Shown piece by piece: positions 22,615 to 37,600 of a stretch of DNA of 64,000 bases (the first letter of the stretch is position 1; the number at the start of each line of letters is the position of its first letter). The translations under genes and the position numbers were made by a program. A model generated the notes under the pieces. It was not told the origin of the DNA and did no database searches. It worked only from the letters and a program-made list of their open reading frames with translations. The stretch spans positions 28,990,934 to 29,054,933 of the forward strand of contig OZ026844.1 of assembly GCA_964023205.1 (NCBI GenBank), written 5' to 3'. The stretch comes from Lutraria lutraria. Taxonomy: Eukaryota > Mollusca > Bivalvia > Venerida > Mactridae.

Positions 22615-25600
22615 TCAAACCTTGATTTGTTTGTATGTTTTATTCCTTGTTGGTTTAAAAGTTAAAAGTTTGGCATATTTTTTAAGAAGTTTTAGCCAGT
22701 AGCAGGATACATCGTCCATTCTTAAGTGATCCCAGATGAATTGTCGTCCTCTGAAAAATGACAGAACAAACTAATGAAATAAATTGTGAAGACATTATAA
22801 TTATTCAGCAAGGCTGGATTGATCTCAGATTTAAACGAAGGCTACTAGTAACAAAACCATAATAAAAACTTCAACTGTACAATGTACATGTATTCAAAAT
22901 GAAGGCGATTATGCAAGATAAGGGATATCAATAAATTACAATTTCAACCAACATATACCTAAGTTTCCATTAGAGATAAGATACAGGACAGGGTTTTTTC
23001 TCGGTATTTTGGGAATATGACCCATACCCTTGGAATTGGGAATTTTCGCGGTGTTTTAATCAAAATTCGGGAAAATGTATAACTACATTTTTTGCAATGT
23101 TCAACTTAGAACAGTAGCTGAATAAGGTATTTACTACCAATAGTGATGTTAATGAACTTATAAAATTAATAAAAAAAAAAAAAAAAAAAAATTTTTTTTT
23201 ATTGGGAATTTTGTCTGTGAATCGGGAAAAAAAGATACTATTTTCCATTGGGAATATGACCGAATTTCGGCTATAAAATCGCCCCAAAAAAATCCCTGCA
23301 GGAGAACCAGGCATTTTAATTTTTCCTGGTCCTAAATGCGCCTGGTGTAAAGCATTGATATACATCTTTTCCTGTGGTTTTCTAGACGCAGTACTTGACT
23401 CAGCAGTTCAGACAGGGACATTTTAAAAGCTTCACTGAGAAATGTATAAGGCGGAACTGAAAATCTAACCCACGACTTTTCGTTTAGTAGTCCAGCGCTA
23501 CCTCTTGACCACTGATCACCGAACCTAAGTTTCAAACTGTGTGAATACGTTTGATTCAGTCATAAACTTTTCTGGCTATTTTCAAACAATAAGCACTAGC
23601 TTGAACATAATCCTCAAATCTGGTCAGATTTGTTTGTTCATTTCATCAAGTTTTACGCCCCTTTTCAACAGTCAGAGTCATATGAGGTGGACAGTTCACC
23701 TAACCATCGTTCCTGGACAGAACTAGTACTAGACTTCCATCCTCAGTAAGCAACAAATCTGGTCAGAAAACTAAGTCATTTATAAGAGTATTCAAGTCAA
23801 GAATTTGTGTCAACCTTTTAGCAATTTCAAGCACAACATCATCATTTTCCTGAGCAAACTGTAACAATTCTCTGAAAAAGGAAAAAACATTGATTAACCT
23901 AAGTACTAGACTGGCCCTTAAGAAAACAAATCCCTAGATATGTATGAAACATATCTGTAACCAAAATGCAACAAGACAAACTGCAGTTTGCAAGCTTTTT
24001 TTGAAACACACAATCATACATGTATACATATTCAACGTAAGTATGCAAATGCATTAAGGATAACGGACCTAAATTAACACAAAGTTTTAATGACTATGAA
24101 CAAAAGTTAGAGGTACCTGATTCCTATAAATTGTGGCATTTAAACATAACTGATTCAATATTAACTTTCAGCCATACACCATTTTGAAATGGTGGACCCG
24201 AAATTCCAAAATTACACAAGTCATAAAAAGTCATACAAAGCTTGTGGTGAATGATTTATAAATGATTTTCATTTTACATATATTTGTACAGTGAAAATAA
24301 AAAAGATTTTAATGGTTAGAAATGAATGCTTGTATTAGGGTCTACACTCCTGAACCATTAAGTCTAGCAACCTGGCAATGAGGCAAGAAATTCATGAAAT
24401 AAGATTCTTTTATAAGTGTAAAATTAAGAAAAAGAAGTCACGTGCATTAACCTACCTGACGTTACTAAGATCTTGTTTCACTGGTACATAATGGACCCAT
24501 GGTTTCAAGGCTGGATAGAAGAACTCTAACCATTCATCTCCAACATGGAAGACAACAGAATCACACAAAAATAAATGCTTCAATCTAAAACTAGCAGCTA
24601 CCCCACGAAAGTTAAATAAATATCTAAAAAAGAAAGAACATTGTATTAGAATACATTCTGAATATTTAGGTAAAAGGCTGCAGCCGTGATCAAGTTGTTA
24701 GTGCCCTGGACTAGTAACCTAGCGATCTGGGTTCGAATCTTGGTTGCTGCAGGTCATACCTTTCTATGAAATTTGTCAAAAATGTCGATTTTGCTCCATA
24801 TGTCAAACCAGTTGCCAAATATAATACTGTTGAAAAACGGTGTTTAACCCACTGAAACGAATACATTTAGATATATATCAGAAAATTAATGTACCTATCA
24901 TTTCTATAAGATATATTTTCAAGTTTGAATGTAACTGCACAAAATTATCTAGAAGTTGAATTCCTTTTTTGGACTTGATGTGATATTTATAAAAATATAA
25001 ATGTACAATTACATGTATCTAAGAAAATTAATTTCAATGTGATGTATGTATAATTTTTACATAAAGGCTACCATAACATTGTATTTGGTGGGGAGGTATA
25101 CTAAACCATAAAATAACTTGTATCACATTAAGTTTCTTTAGGTAATGATATAGTAAGATCAACAATGGAGATACTTTTCAGAACGGCAAAGAATTACACT
25201 TCCCACCTCTTGAAGATATCTAGAAACAACATGTCGGTGAATATTTATAAGGACAGTTTGACACAACTTTAAACAGAGTACTGGTATGATGAAGATGATG
25301 AATCAGTTTTGAAACCTTAGAGATTTATATGTATGTTTGTCAACCACAAATAATTTAATAAAGTTGTACTTGTTAAACCATATATGCAGGTAAATTTAAG
25401 GCTTGTATTTACCTCACATAAATCAGTTTTAACATTAGCATCATAAGAAATGCTTCTTTAATTACTGGTAGTATGCAAATAATTATAGTGGGCAGGATAG
25501 ATGCCTTTTATTAACAAGAGGACCAAGTTAGCCCTATATCGCTCACATGAGAATCAGTGTTCGCTGGTGATAACATTGTTTTGATTCATGAGGTCTGTTG

Positions 25601-28600
25601 TTATCAAGATGGTATCATGTGATTTGACACTGTGACCTAGTTTATAACCCCCAGACAACACATGTCCAACCTTGTCCAAGATATCATTACGACAAACATA
25701 CTGACAAGGTTTGGTGAAGATCCAATCAAAACTGTGACCTTAAAGAGTGTCCACAAGGTTTTCCTGTGACTTGAACTGGTGACCTAACTTTTTACTCCAG
25801 ATGACCCATGTCTGAACTTGTCCAACATAATTATCAATAATACATACATTCAGACAAAGTTTGATGAATATCCAATCAAAACAATGACCTCTAGAATGTT
25901 CACAAGGTTTTCATTTAATTTGACCTTTTGACCTAATTTTGGACCCCAAAAGACCCCTGTTCAAAGCTGTCCAAGATTTTATCAATACAAACATTCTGAC
26001 CCAGTTTTGTGAAGATCTAACAAAAAATGTGGCCTCTGTCAAATTCACAAGGCAAAAGTTTATGACGCATGCACAATGCACACCTCATGACACACATTGC
26101 ACAACCACCAACAATGACCGATCACTAAAGCTCACTATGAGCACTTGCTCATATGAGCTAAAAATCCAACATAAGTATTATCATATTGAAACAGTGAATT
26201 AATAAGACATACTTATGGTCACAATGATCCACCAATCCAACTTCTTTGGCTGGCTCTGCACCCAACGTATCCTGCAAGAAGATTTACTAGTATTTAATAC
26301 ACAACTTTCAAACTCTTTACCAAATAAAAGATGAAAAAAAACCCCAACTTAATTACAATTACTTTTGAAACATTTTAAGGGCGTATCCGGTAGTTGCTAT
26401 TGCGCAATGTGGTGCGCATCCGTGACATTAATTTTACTATTAAACGTATAGGCTAAATGAAAACCTATAGAGATTTTTTTAAAACTTTGCATGATCATAG
26501 CATATAATAACAGAAACATTTTAATTGAAAAGAAAATGGGGGTCGCGGTGCTTTTCCTGAGTTATCTGCCCTTGTTTATGACGTTTTGGCTTAATTTATG
26601 TCATTTCAAGGGCAGATCACTAATACATAAATCTTAAATACCATATTTTTACTTTTGGTGTATGTTTCTCATTTTATTCTTGGTCAAAATACAAAATGTC
26701 ATGCAATTCCATTAAATATTTTTATTAACTTTTTTCAGTTTTAAAAAATCTCTCTATACGTTTTTATTTTGCCTATATGCCTATGTGTAAAATTGTGGAA
26801 ACTGTCAGATATGTCCTTAAAATAAGCAAGCCACTTAATATCACTTAGATTTGCAAACTTTGTCAGATTATTCAAGATTGACACAGTAATATTAAGTTCT
26901 GTAACAGACTTATACACCATTTGTGATATATAAGGCAAAGAAAAAAATCAAAGAAGATAATTATACGGACAAATGAAAGACATACGCGCTTGAACTAACT
27001 GATACAAACCTTTCTAAGACAGTTATCAAAGTTAGCTAGAAGTCAGATGCCTATTTTTGTATAAAAAGAATTTAGGCCTCATAAAATCTGACCAGCAAGT
27101 GAAGTCATTAGCTGTAAAATGGTATTTATTTCAGATGAAGCAGGAAGTAACATGAGAAACTTTCACGGGCTCAACTCACCTCCATAGATTTCCATGCCTG
27201 ATTTTTGGTGTATTGTGCATCAACAAGGTCAGGTTCCTTTCTAGACAGAAGAATCAAAGGATCACGCTCGGCGGAAGTCCTAGAACCACGAAAATATCCC
27301 TTATTTAACTTCTTCTCCCATGGCCAGTTCTCTGCAGCCCTTTAAATAGGATTAAAACATACAAATGGAATTAACTTACAAATGTGTCAATTAAACTAAC
27401 ACATACAAAAGACCAAAATGCGTGTTAACTTTTCTGTCACCAGTATCAGGTCTATGAACTTTTCTTAATGGCCACAGTATCAGGTCTATGAACTTTTCTT
27501 AATGGCCACAGTATCAGGTCTATGAACTTTCCTTAATGGCCACAGTATCAGGTCTATGAACTTTTCTTAATGGCCACAGTATCAGGTCTATGAACTTTCC
27601 TTAATGGCCACAGTATCAGGTCTATGAACTTTTCTTAATGGCCACAGTATCAGGTCTATGAACTTTTCTTAATGGCCATAGCATCAGGTCTATGAATTTT
27701 TCTTAATGGCCATAGCATCAAGTCTATGAACTTTTCTTAATGGCCACAGTATCAGGTCTATGAACTTTTCTTAATGGCCACAGTATCAGGTCTATGAACT
27801 TTTCTTAATGGCCACAGTATCAGGTCTATGAACTTTTCTTAATGGCCATAGCATCAGGTCTATGAACTTTTCTTAATGGCCATAGCATCAGGTCTATGAA
27901 CTTTTCTTAATGGCCACAGTATCAGGTCTATGGATTAGAGTTACTTAATGGCCAAACTATCAGGTCAATGGAGTTATTTAATGGTGATAGCATTAGGTAA
28001 ATGCCTAAATGGAATTACTTCAATGACAATAGCATCAGGACTTAGGGTTTGTCAGTTTGAATCCTGGAGTTGAAACATTTTGTTTTGGTTGAACACCTTT
28101 TTATATTGTTTTAAACTGAGTGTTTCATGTGGAGAACAAGGTTAGTATAGGTACAAAACTAGGATCTGAAATAGCGTCCCTGGGAAATCCGAAAGGCGAG
28201 ATCGAGAATTGACCCCTCGACCTGATGTTTAGTGGTTACCAATGACTACAAATCACCCCCAAAAATCTAAACATATTTGCAATAAATACAACTGGCATGA
28301 AGTGAAAATCAAACTTATTCAAAGAGCTTGCATGATTCCAGCCTCATGTATGGCACTAAAACAACCACCAGGGGGCATCAGAAAAGTACTGTTGTACTGA
28401 AATTCTTTGTCTATATTTGTCTGCAGGATGTATACATTAGTAATATCATAAAAAGATCAGAACAAAACAATTGGGTTTGACATAATCACTATTAATGTAT
28501 GTTCATGTAACTACAAAGACTGTAAGACAAAGTTAAATATTTTTGTAATGGCCTTCCCTGGGTATATGATCTTAGTTTCCATAGTAACATGTTTTTAGAA

Positions 28601-31600
28601 ATTTAAAACACGGCATAAACCTACTTTGGTATAATCTCTCTCTGTTCATCCCATCTTCCTAAACCTGTAGGATAGATAGGCCATACAGCAGGTCCACCTT
28701 CCCAGAATGTCCAAGCAGGATACATAATGTCCCAGTTGTTCTTGTCCTATCAAACATTAATCCATTATAATTCAAACTGTACAATCAACCCTGTGAACAA
28801 AGACCATGCTTAGGAAAGACAAAATGTGGTCTTTATTGAAAGGTCATTGTTTTTCTTAATAATCAAATACAGTTTAAAAAGAATAGCCTTTATTCAAGGG
28901 GTGGCCTTTATTCAGAGATGGCCTTTATTCAGAGGTGACCTTCAACACAGTTTGACTGTAACACATTTTTAGTTTTTTTAACAAGATATAAACATTGGCA
29001 TAATCTCTGGATACATTTATCCCAGCTGTCATGGGATTATCAAAGTTAAGTAAAAGAAAATCATCTTGTGTAAGGCTAGAAAACAATAGTCATGCACACA
29101 GCTACATTATCACATAGCAGGTCAGTCGAAAAGAAATTCTTCTTTTTAAACATACTTTTTGTGTATTGGAGGTAAGTTTGTTCCTGAATATTTTCATATT
29201 TTGGATTTGCTGATAGAAACATTAGATCTGTCACCAAAATTAGGGGTCGGTCAGCTAACCGTAAACTTTTTCCGACCTAATCAGGCCCTTCTTCATGTAA
29301 ATTTCGGGTCTGATATTTGACCCTGAAAAAAAAAATCTATTTTCCCCACTAAGAGAAAATGTTCCTAAAATTAATAAAATCTTCCATTAAGCTACCTAAA
29401 GAAAGTATGTTAGTCTTTAAAAATTTCCCTATTTGGTGATTGATGATGCAAATTTCCCCAAAAACAAGAAATTAGAAGCCCAAAGGCAACATGTCGAGCC
29501 CCTGTTTAGCCAGCTTGTGATCTTGACCTTTGAACTACAAGTATGTGTGATATTCATGACACATCATTTCATTGAAGTAAACTTTCATACCAATTTATTT
29601 AAAAATCATTGAATGCAAACAGAAGTTACAGCCAAGACAAGGATAATATATTTGACCAAATGTGTAATCTTGACCTTTGACCTATAAAAATCTGGGTGTT
29701 GCATTGTATTATGGCAAGTCATTTTTAAAATAATTCAATGCATAAGGGAGACACAGCCCTGACAAGGTGTATAATGATTATTTTTTATGTTTGACCTCTT
29801 AGTGTGACCTTGACCTTTGAGCTAGAGACCTTGATCTTACGCACTGCACACCGCCTCATGGTGTTTTACAATTATGCCAAGTTATCTTAAAAAGTGTCTA
29901 TGCATAAGGGAGATACAGCCCGGACAAGGTGAATAATGCTCATTTTTGACATTTGACCTCTAAGTGTGACCTTGACCTTTGAGCTAGAGACCTGGATCTT
30001 GCGCACTGCACACCGTTTCATGGTGTTTAACAATTATGCCAAGTTATCTTAAAAAATTTCTATGCATAAGGGAGATACAGCCCGGACAAGGTCTATAATG
30101 CTCGTTTTTGATATTTGACCTCTAAGTGTGACTAACTAACTAACTAACTAACTAACTAACGTACAGACACGCAACCGCCATTGTGGCGACTATGTCGAGC
30201 TCACCGCAGGCGGGCTCGACAAAAAGGGCTGCTAATCAACCAATATAAGGAACCTGTTATCTAATGAATTTGAGAGCTCTTCTCAATTGAGTGTTTCTAT
30301 AATCCACATGTTCCTTTACTTCATATCTATTGAATGTACTAAACTTATTCAAAATAAATATACTGCACAAGCAAACTGGTCTGCATATTTAACACAATAT
30401 CTCAGCTTTAGCTTGCTTGTCAAATAAACGAACAATTACAGTAGTTTATTATAACATATATTGCACAGCAATTGCAGCAATAACAAAGTTGACAACCCTT
30501 TTCAATGCAACTATTGTTCAATAAACATTTCACATCCAATAACCACATGTACATGACAATTATTATATTCTCTTGTCTTCAAACCATTGTAGATATTTCT
30601 ATACATATGATTATGTATCTTGACATTTATGTAGGTAAAGTTAATAAGGCGTAGATTATAATCTGACTATAATTTAACCCATTCTACAGCTAAGGTCATT
30701 TTAGAGCCACATGAGAGACGGGCATTTAAATCCATAATTTTTATTTCGAGTAGTTTTTACTGGGTCTTAATCAATCCAGGTGTAAACCACCAATACAGGC
30801 GCAATCTGATTCCTGTGATTTTCTTAACACAGTACTTGGCTTGGTAGTTGGGATGGGGAAACTGAAAAAGTGTCCCTGAAATACTGAAGTCGGAGCCGAG
30901 ATTCAAACCCACGCCCTTTCGTTTCGTAGTCCAATGATCATCCCTATATAATCTGACTATAAGCTGATATATGCTTAACAATGAGACCATGCAGTTCCAT
31001 CAGCATTATGCCCGACTGAGAACATTAGAAGTAGAAATTAGTACACTGAAGGTTTCAAATATTTAACTTGTACAGTCAAACCTGTGCTAGTGACCACCTC
31101 TATATATTAAAAGGCCACCCTGTGAATAAAGGCTTTTCTTTACAAAATGACCTCTGAATAAAGGCCACCTATCAATAAAGGCCACAGTTTGTATTTCCCA
31201 GGACAGCCTTTATTCAGAGGTTTTATTGTATTAATTAGTGTTACATTTTCACTAGACTTCCATTGATACATACTTGCGTAGCTCATTACAAAAGCAAAGC
31301 GAAGTTTTCAAAGATTCAATAGTTATTCAAGCAAATCTGTCATATAAATATGCAGTCACACCTCTCCAGAGCAGTCCTCCTTTCAACAACAACATGATTT
31401 TTCCCCACTGCTTGATTTAACTATTAATTAAACCTCTCTAGAGCAACAATCTCTCAACAACAGCAAGATAATTTAGCTTCTCTAAAAGTGTGTCGCTTTA
31501 GGGAGATTGCACCACCATACACAACGAAAACCACCCTCGGAAAAGACAACTAGAGCTGTCACAGAGGTGACTAATACCCCCGTCGCTGCTTTGACACTAA

Positions 31601-34600
31601 GAATGTGATAGTACACTATACGGCTAAGTTCAAGGGACATAACTCTACTATCTACAATGAGTGGATCACTGGGCACGAAAATTGTGTCTTGCACATCTAC
31701 ATTTAATATTGATAATATATTTCAAGTTCTAATTCAATCCCTTGAAAAATGTGGAAGTAGTTTGCTCCACAAACTAAGACTGCCATTGTATACTATATGG
31801 CTAAGTTCAAGGGTACACAACTCTGGAATGAGTGAATCGCTGGGAATGAAAATTATGTCTTGCACATCTACACTTGATGGTGATAACATACTTCAAGTTT
31901 CATTGCAATTGCTTAAATAATGAGAAAGTAGTTTGCTCCACAAACTTTTGATATTTTATGCGGACGGACTGTCTGGCGTACCGACCAAAGACCGACCAAC
32001 AGAGTGACTCCAATATACCCCCCTCAAACTTCGTTTGCAGGGGTATAAAAAAGGCCTTTATTTGGAGATGGCTGAAATAACAGGTTTTACTGTACATTAA
32101 TAAGTGATGCAGAGTGTACAAATATACTTACAACTTTACTAAATGAGAAAATAGGCAATGGAGAAGAGAATTTAGATGACTGAGGCCAATCTCTTGTATT
32201 CAATACAAACTCCATGTCAGGAAGTTTCTTTATGATTTCCAGTATGAAATGTTCAACACCTCTACACCTGTAAAGAAAGTGGATGAAAATAATGCAGGCA
32301 TCCCCAAAACAAGAATTCATATAAACTATACCAGGTCTTTTCTCAGCAAAAAAAAATCAATATTTTATAAGCATGTAACATGTCATAACTATACACATAT
32401 TTAACTTCATATAAACAATACAAAACGGAATCAAATGGCAAATATACATTTATACCATGGTATGGTCAAACATTTGCATACATGGCCCTCATTTAATGGT
32501 TTCTGAGGCCAAAATTCCACCCCAATCCCCTCCTCTATGAGTATACATTTTTCCCCTATTTTCTGAAAAAAGTCCCCTTCCAGAGAAGCTTTTATTTTTT
32601 GTACTTGGAATATCGATTTTCAAATTAAACTCAAAGAAATACATGTATAAATGTAAAACAGCAGCTGTTGTTTAAGCTTGAAATTGACTTTTTTTGTAAA
32701 TTAGATGTATTACTGATAGCATTGTAGTTGAAAAGACAAAATTTCTCTATTCTTCAAAACGAAGAGAAATTCCTCAGAGGGTCCCAGGCCCCTTAAATGT
32801 TATAAGGGCCCTGGCTTCTAAGCAGTAAATAACATTTTATCATTTACCAAGCTTAGGAAAATAGTTGTTAGTCAAGTAATCTCTTATTTCATTGAAACTC
32901 AAATCACATAGAAATTTAATTCCAGTATTTTCATTTTACCAGACACATGTCACAGGTGAGATAGCTCATCAATCTAAAATCTCATTTTTGTTATCAGCCA
33001 GTTTCAGATTGTTATGTACGATTGCCATATGTTTAAGGAGATATTTTTTAAACAACTTGTAAACAGAGTATTGTTTGAAAACTAATATCATTTCTCAATT
33101 ACTATTATTTGAATTCAGTGGTTTTAATGTTTTTAACAGTATTTCTGTTATGTATATACAGTGGTCTGTTCACCTAACCAGTTTTCCTGGCCCTGAGGTT
33201 ATAAAACTTGAGAACGGTCTCCGAGCTCAAATCTCAAGTCCGTTCTCAAAGTATTATGGTTGAAACGATATAGCTGGTTAATGTTTAGATACATATTCAG
33301 GTCAATTATGATGTGAGATGAATGTATCAATAAAAACATTAAATGTCCAATCACAATTAACTTAGGACCATTTAAAGACAAAATATAAGTTTTGAGCTCG
33401 GAGACCGATCTCAAGTTTTATAACCTCGGGGCATGGAGACCGATCTCAAGTTTTATAACCTCGGGGCATGGAGACCGATCTCAAGTTTTATGACCTCGGG
33501 GCATGGAGACCGATCTCAAGTTTTATGACCTCGGGGCATGGAGACCGATCTCAAGTTTTATAACCTTGGGGCATGGAGACTGATCTCAAGTTTTATAACC
33601 TCGGGGCATGGAGACCGATCTCAAGTTTTATGACCTCGGGGCATGGAGACCGATCTCAAGTTTTATGACCTCGGGGCATGGAGACCGATCTCAAGTTTTA
33701 TAACCTTGGGGCATGGAGACCGATCTCAAGTTTTATAACCTCGGGGCATGGAGACTGATCTCAAGTTTTATAACCTCGGGGCATGGAGACCGATCTCAAG
33801 TTTTATGACCTCGGGCATGGAGACCGATCTCAAGTTTTATGACCTCGGGGCATGGAGACCGATCTCAAGTTTTATAACCTTGGGGCATGGAGACCGATCT
33901 CAAGTTTTATAACCTCGGGGCATGGAGACTGATCTCAAGTTTTATAACCTCGGGGCATGGAGACCGATCTCAAGTTTTATGACCTCGGGGCATGGAGACC
34001 GATCTCAAGTTTTATGACCTCGGGGCATGGAGACCGATCTCAAGTTTTATGACCTCGGGGCATGGAGACCGATCTCAAGTTTTATGACCTCGGGGCATGG
34101 AGACCGATCTCAAGTTTTATAACCTTGGGGCATGGAGACCAATCTCAAGTTTTATAACCTCGGGGCATGGAGACAGATCTCAAGTTTTATAACCTCGGGG
34201 CATGGAGACCGATCTCAAGTTTTATAACCTCGGGGCATGGAGACCGATCTCAAGTTTTATAACCTCGGGGCATGGAGACAGATCTCAAGTTTTATAACCT
34301 CGGGGCATGGAGACCGATCTCAAGTTTTATAACCTCGGGGCATGGAGACAGATCTCAAGTTTTATAACCTCGGGGCATGGAGACAGATCTCAAGTTTTAT
34401 AACCTCGGGGCATGGAGACCGATCTCAAGTTTTATAACCTCGGGGCATGGAGACAGATCTCAAGTTTTATAACCCTGGGGCATGGAGACCGATCTCAAGT
34501 TTTATGACCTTGGGGCATGGAGACAGATCTCAAGTTTTATGACCTCGGGGCATGGAGACAGATCTCAAGTTTTATAACCTCGGGGCATGGAGACCGATCT

Positions 34601-37600
34601 CAAGTTTTATAACCTTGGGGCATGGAGACCGATCTCAAGTTTTATAACCTTGGGGCATGGAGACCGATCTCAAGTTTTATAACCTTGGGGCATGGAGACC
34701 GATCTCAAGTTTTATAACCTTGGGGCATGGAGACCGATCTCATGTTTTATAACCTTGGGGCATGGAGACCGATCTCAAGTTTTATGACCTTGGGGCATGG
34801 AGACCGATCTCATGTTTTATAACCTTGGGGCATGGAGACCGATCTCAAGTTTTATAACCTTGGGGCATGGAGACCGATCTCAAGTTTTATAACCTTGGGG
34901 CATGGAGACCGATCTCAAGTTTTATAACCTTGGGGCATGGAGACCGATCTCAAGTTTTATGACCTTGGGGCATGGAGACCGATCTCAAGTTTTATAACCT
35001 TGGGGCATGGAGACCGATCTCAAGTTTTATAACCTTGGGGCATGGAGACCGATCTCAAGTTTTATGACCTTGGGGCATGGAGACCGATCTCAAGTTTTAT
35101 AACCTTGGGGCATGGAGACCGATCTCAAGTTTTATGACCTTGGGGCATGGAGACCGATCTCAAGTTTTATAACCTTGGGGCATGGAGACCGATCTCAAGT
35201 TTTATGACCTTGGGGCATGGAGACCGATCTCAAGTTTTATAACCTCGGGGCATGGAGACTGATCTCAGGTTTTATAACCTCGGGGCATGGAGACCGATCT
35301 CAGGTTTTATAACCTCGGGGCATGGAGACCGATCTCAAGTTTTATAACCTCGGGGCATGGAGACTGATCTCAGGTTTTATAACCTCGGGGCATGGAGACT
35401 GATCTCAGGTTTTATAACCTCGGGGCATGGAGACTGATCTCAGGTTTTATAACCTCGGGGCATGGAGACTGATCTCAGGTTTTATAACCTCGGGGCATGG
35501 AGACTGATCTCAGGTTTTATAACCTCGGGGCATGGAGACCAATCTCAAGTTTTATAACCTCAGGGCATGGAGACCAATCTCAAGTTTTATAACCTCAGAG
35601 CCTGGACTGTTTTGTCACCAGTACTAACTACCCATCTACAAGGAGCTGGCAACACCACACCGGTCAATTTTCATAAAAGGGTATACCACTTGCCATGACC
35701 AGTATTAGAACATGGATAGCCAGGTAATATGTATAGCGCACTGACCACTGGACCTTGGCTATGGCCTAAATATTCTTAATATCAAAATAAAGTTGGGCGT
35801 ATTGAAAAAACTTGAGCTAGATGAACAGTCTCCAAGTTTTAATATCATTAAGTCCAGTTCTTAAATGATGCAGTATATCTACCTGGCTGGAAACATACAA
35901 TCATCGTCTCTGTATAACTTATGGTTAATGATTTGATAGTGAGATCCTCTAGGTTTAGCTGAGTCAAGTTTCTCCTGAGATATACCATCCTCTTCCCATA
36001 CTGCTAAGTCGCTGTCTATCACACTACAATACAATACAGTACAGATTCATCATTAAATGTTATACAGATTTATCATCAATCCTTCATTTTGTACCGAACA
36101 CCTTCATTTTGTACAAAAACAAAATGAGAATTTGCAAATATGATAATTTTGATAGCAAATAAGTGTGTTGAATGCTAATAGGATATACATGTTCATGTAT
36201 ATACCAGTATGCACTCAACTGTTATACATGTCATTCTAAGATTACAGTCACTGATCAAAATTGATGTGATGTTAAATTTATAACATTAGTACATGCATAA
36301 AAAATACAAGATCGCATCGAAAACATGTGTATGTTATGCAACGACAAACGACACATGTTATGTACACATAACGTGGTTGAAAAGCTAAGGACGACATTTC
36401 TCGTAGTGACATTGTATTTTGCTGGAATATCATATTCCAAGCACGAAACATGGTGAGTAGAAATGTTCAATACTATGAAACAGTTGTATGCAGTTAATTG
36501 AGTACCAATTACGTATGAATTAAGCTCAAAAGTTAGGGATGTTCGTAGACAGTCTTGTTTTGGTGGATTTTTCATTAAAATAGTTTTCGTGAGTATCATT
36601 TCTTATACTAGTACTTACTGGGTAAGGTTTACTTATTCAATCTTTTTGTCTTCATTAGAAATGTTCTGTATGTGTAATAAGCACATACATTTGTATGAAC
36701 AGGTTTTTTTGCATACTACGATTGTGTTTGTTTCTCACAGAGTGTGTGTATGGTGCTAAACGAAGGTCACTCTTCATGTGTACGTTGCTCACTGAAGTCA
36801 AAATCAATTTCAGGATACAGACCACGAGGTGTGTATGTACTGCCGGTCACCATTTTCCAGCATTTTAGAAGCGCAATGACACTGTGCAAACTCCAGCATA
36901 TGGAGCATTACGTTCATGAGGGAAGCAGATGATAGAGGTACAACAAAATATCACAATGCAACTTAAAATGAAGGACCATTACGTTATCTACAACATCGAC
37001 GACATGACAACGATCACGGAAACTGGAAAAATTAATACCTACAAATAATGTAACAAGTGACAGACCAATATGGAAATTTCTTAAAGTGAACACACCGACT
37101 AAGTCTGTCCATTGCCAATTGTTCCTGAAACAAGCGGAATCCGGGATGTACAGAAGTTTCTCAACCAGATGGTGCTGAACTGACGGAACAATTGGACACA
37201 ACTATACTATGCTCAGACGCAGAGGACTTTGAAAAATTAGATCTAACGTTACCGATGAAACAATAAAAGAGACCGTAGTACAATTACAAAAGCTTCTTCA
37301 ATCCATCACATCTACTCCAATTATACCCCCATCACACTAGGGCAACGATTGCACTACACCCACCGCGTCCTGACAGGACGTTAGCAAATGAATGCATTTT
37401 GTTATTGTACCACCTGACAAGCCATTTGGATGCTGAAATTGCCGTTTTCTAAATAAGAAATAGAAGAAAAAGAAACATGAAGCAACTTAGATTATGTTGC
37501 GTTAGTGCATGGCTATAAGCAGAAAGAAGACTTCTGTTTGGCCATCATGACCAGTTAATATAAATGGACACATATGGTACAGTATACATACGGAGCTAGT

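Noticed and set aside
33400..35600. 35 bp direct repeats at regular spacing, CRISPR-like at first glance
   Set aside because: Units abut with no unique spacers, no cas genes are present, and the window is eukaryotic. It is a minisatellite.
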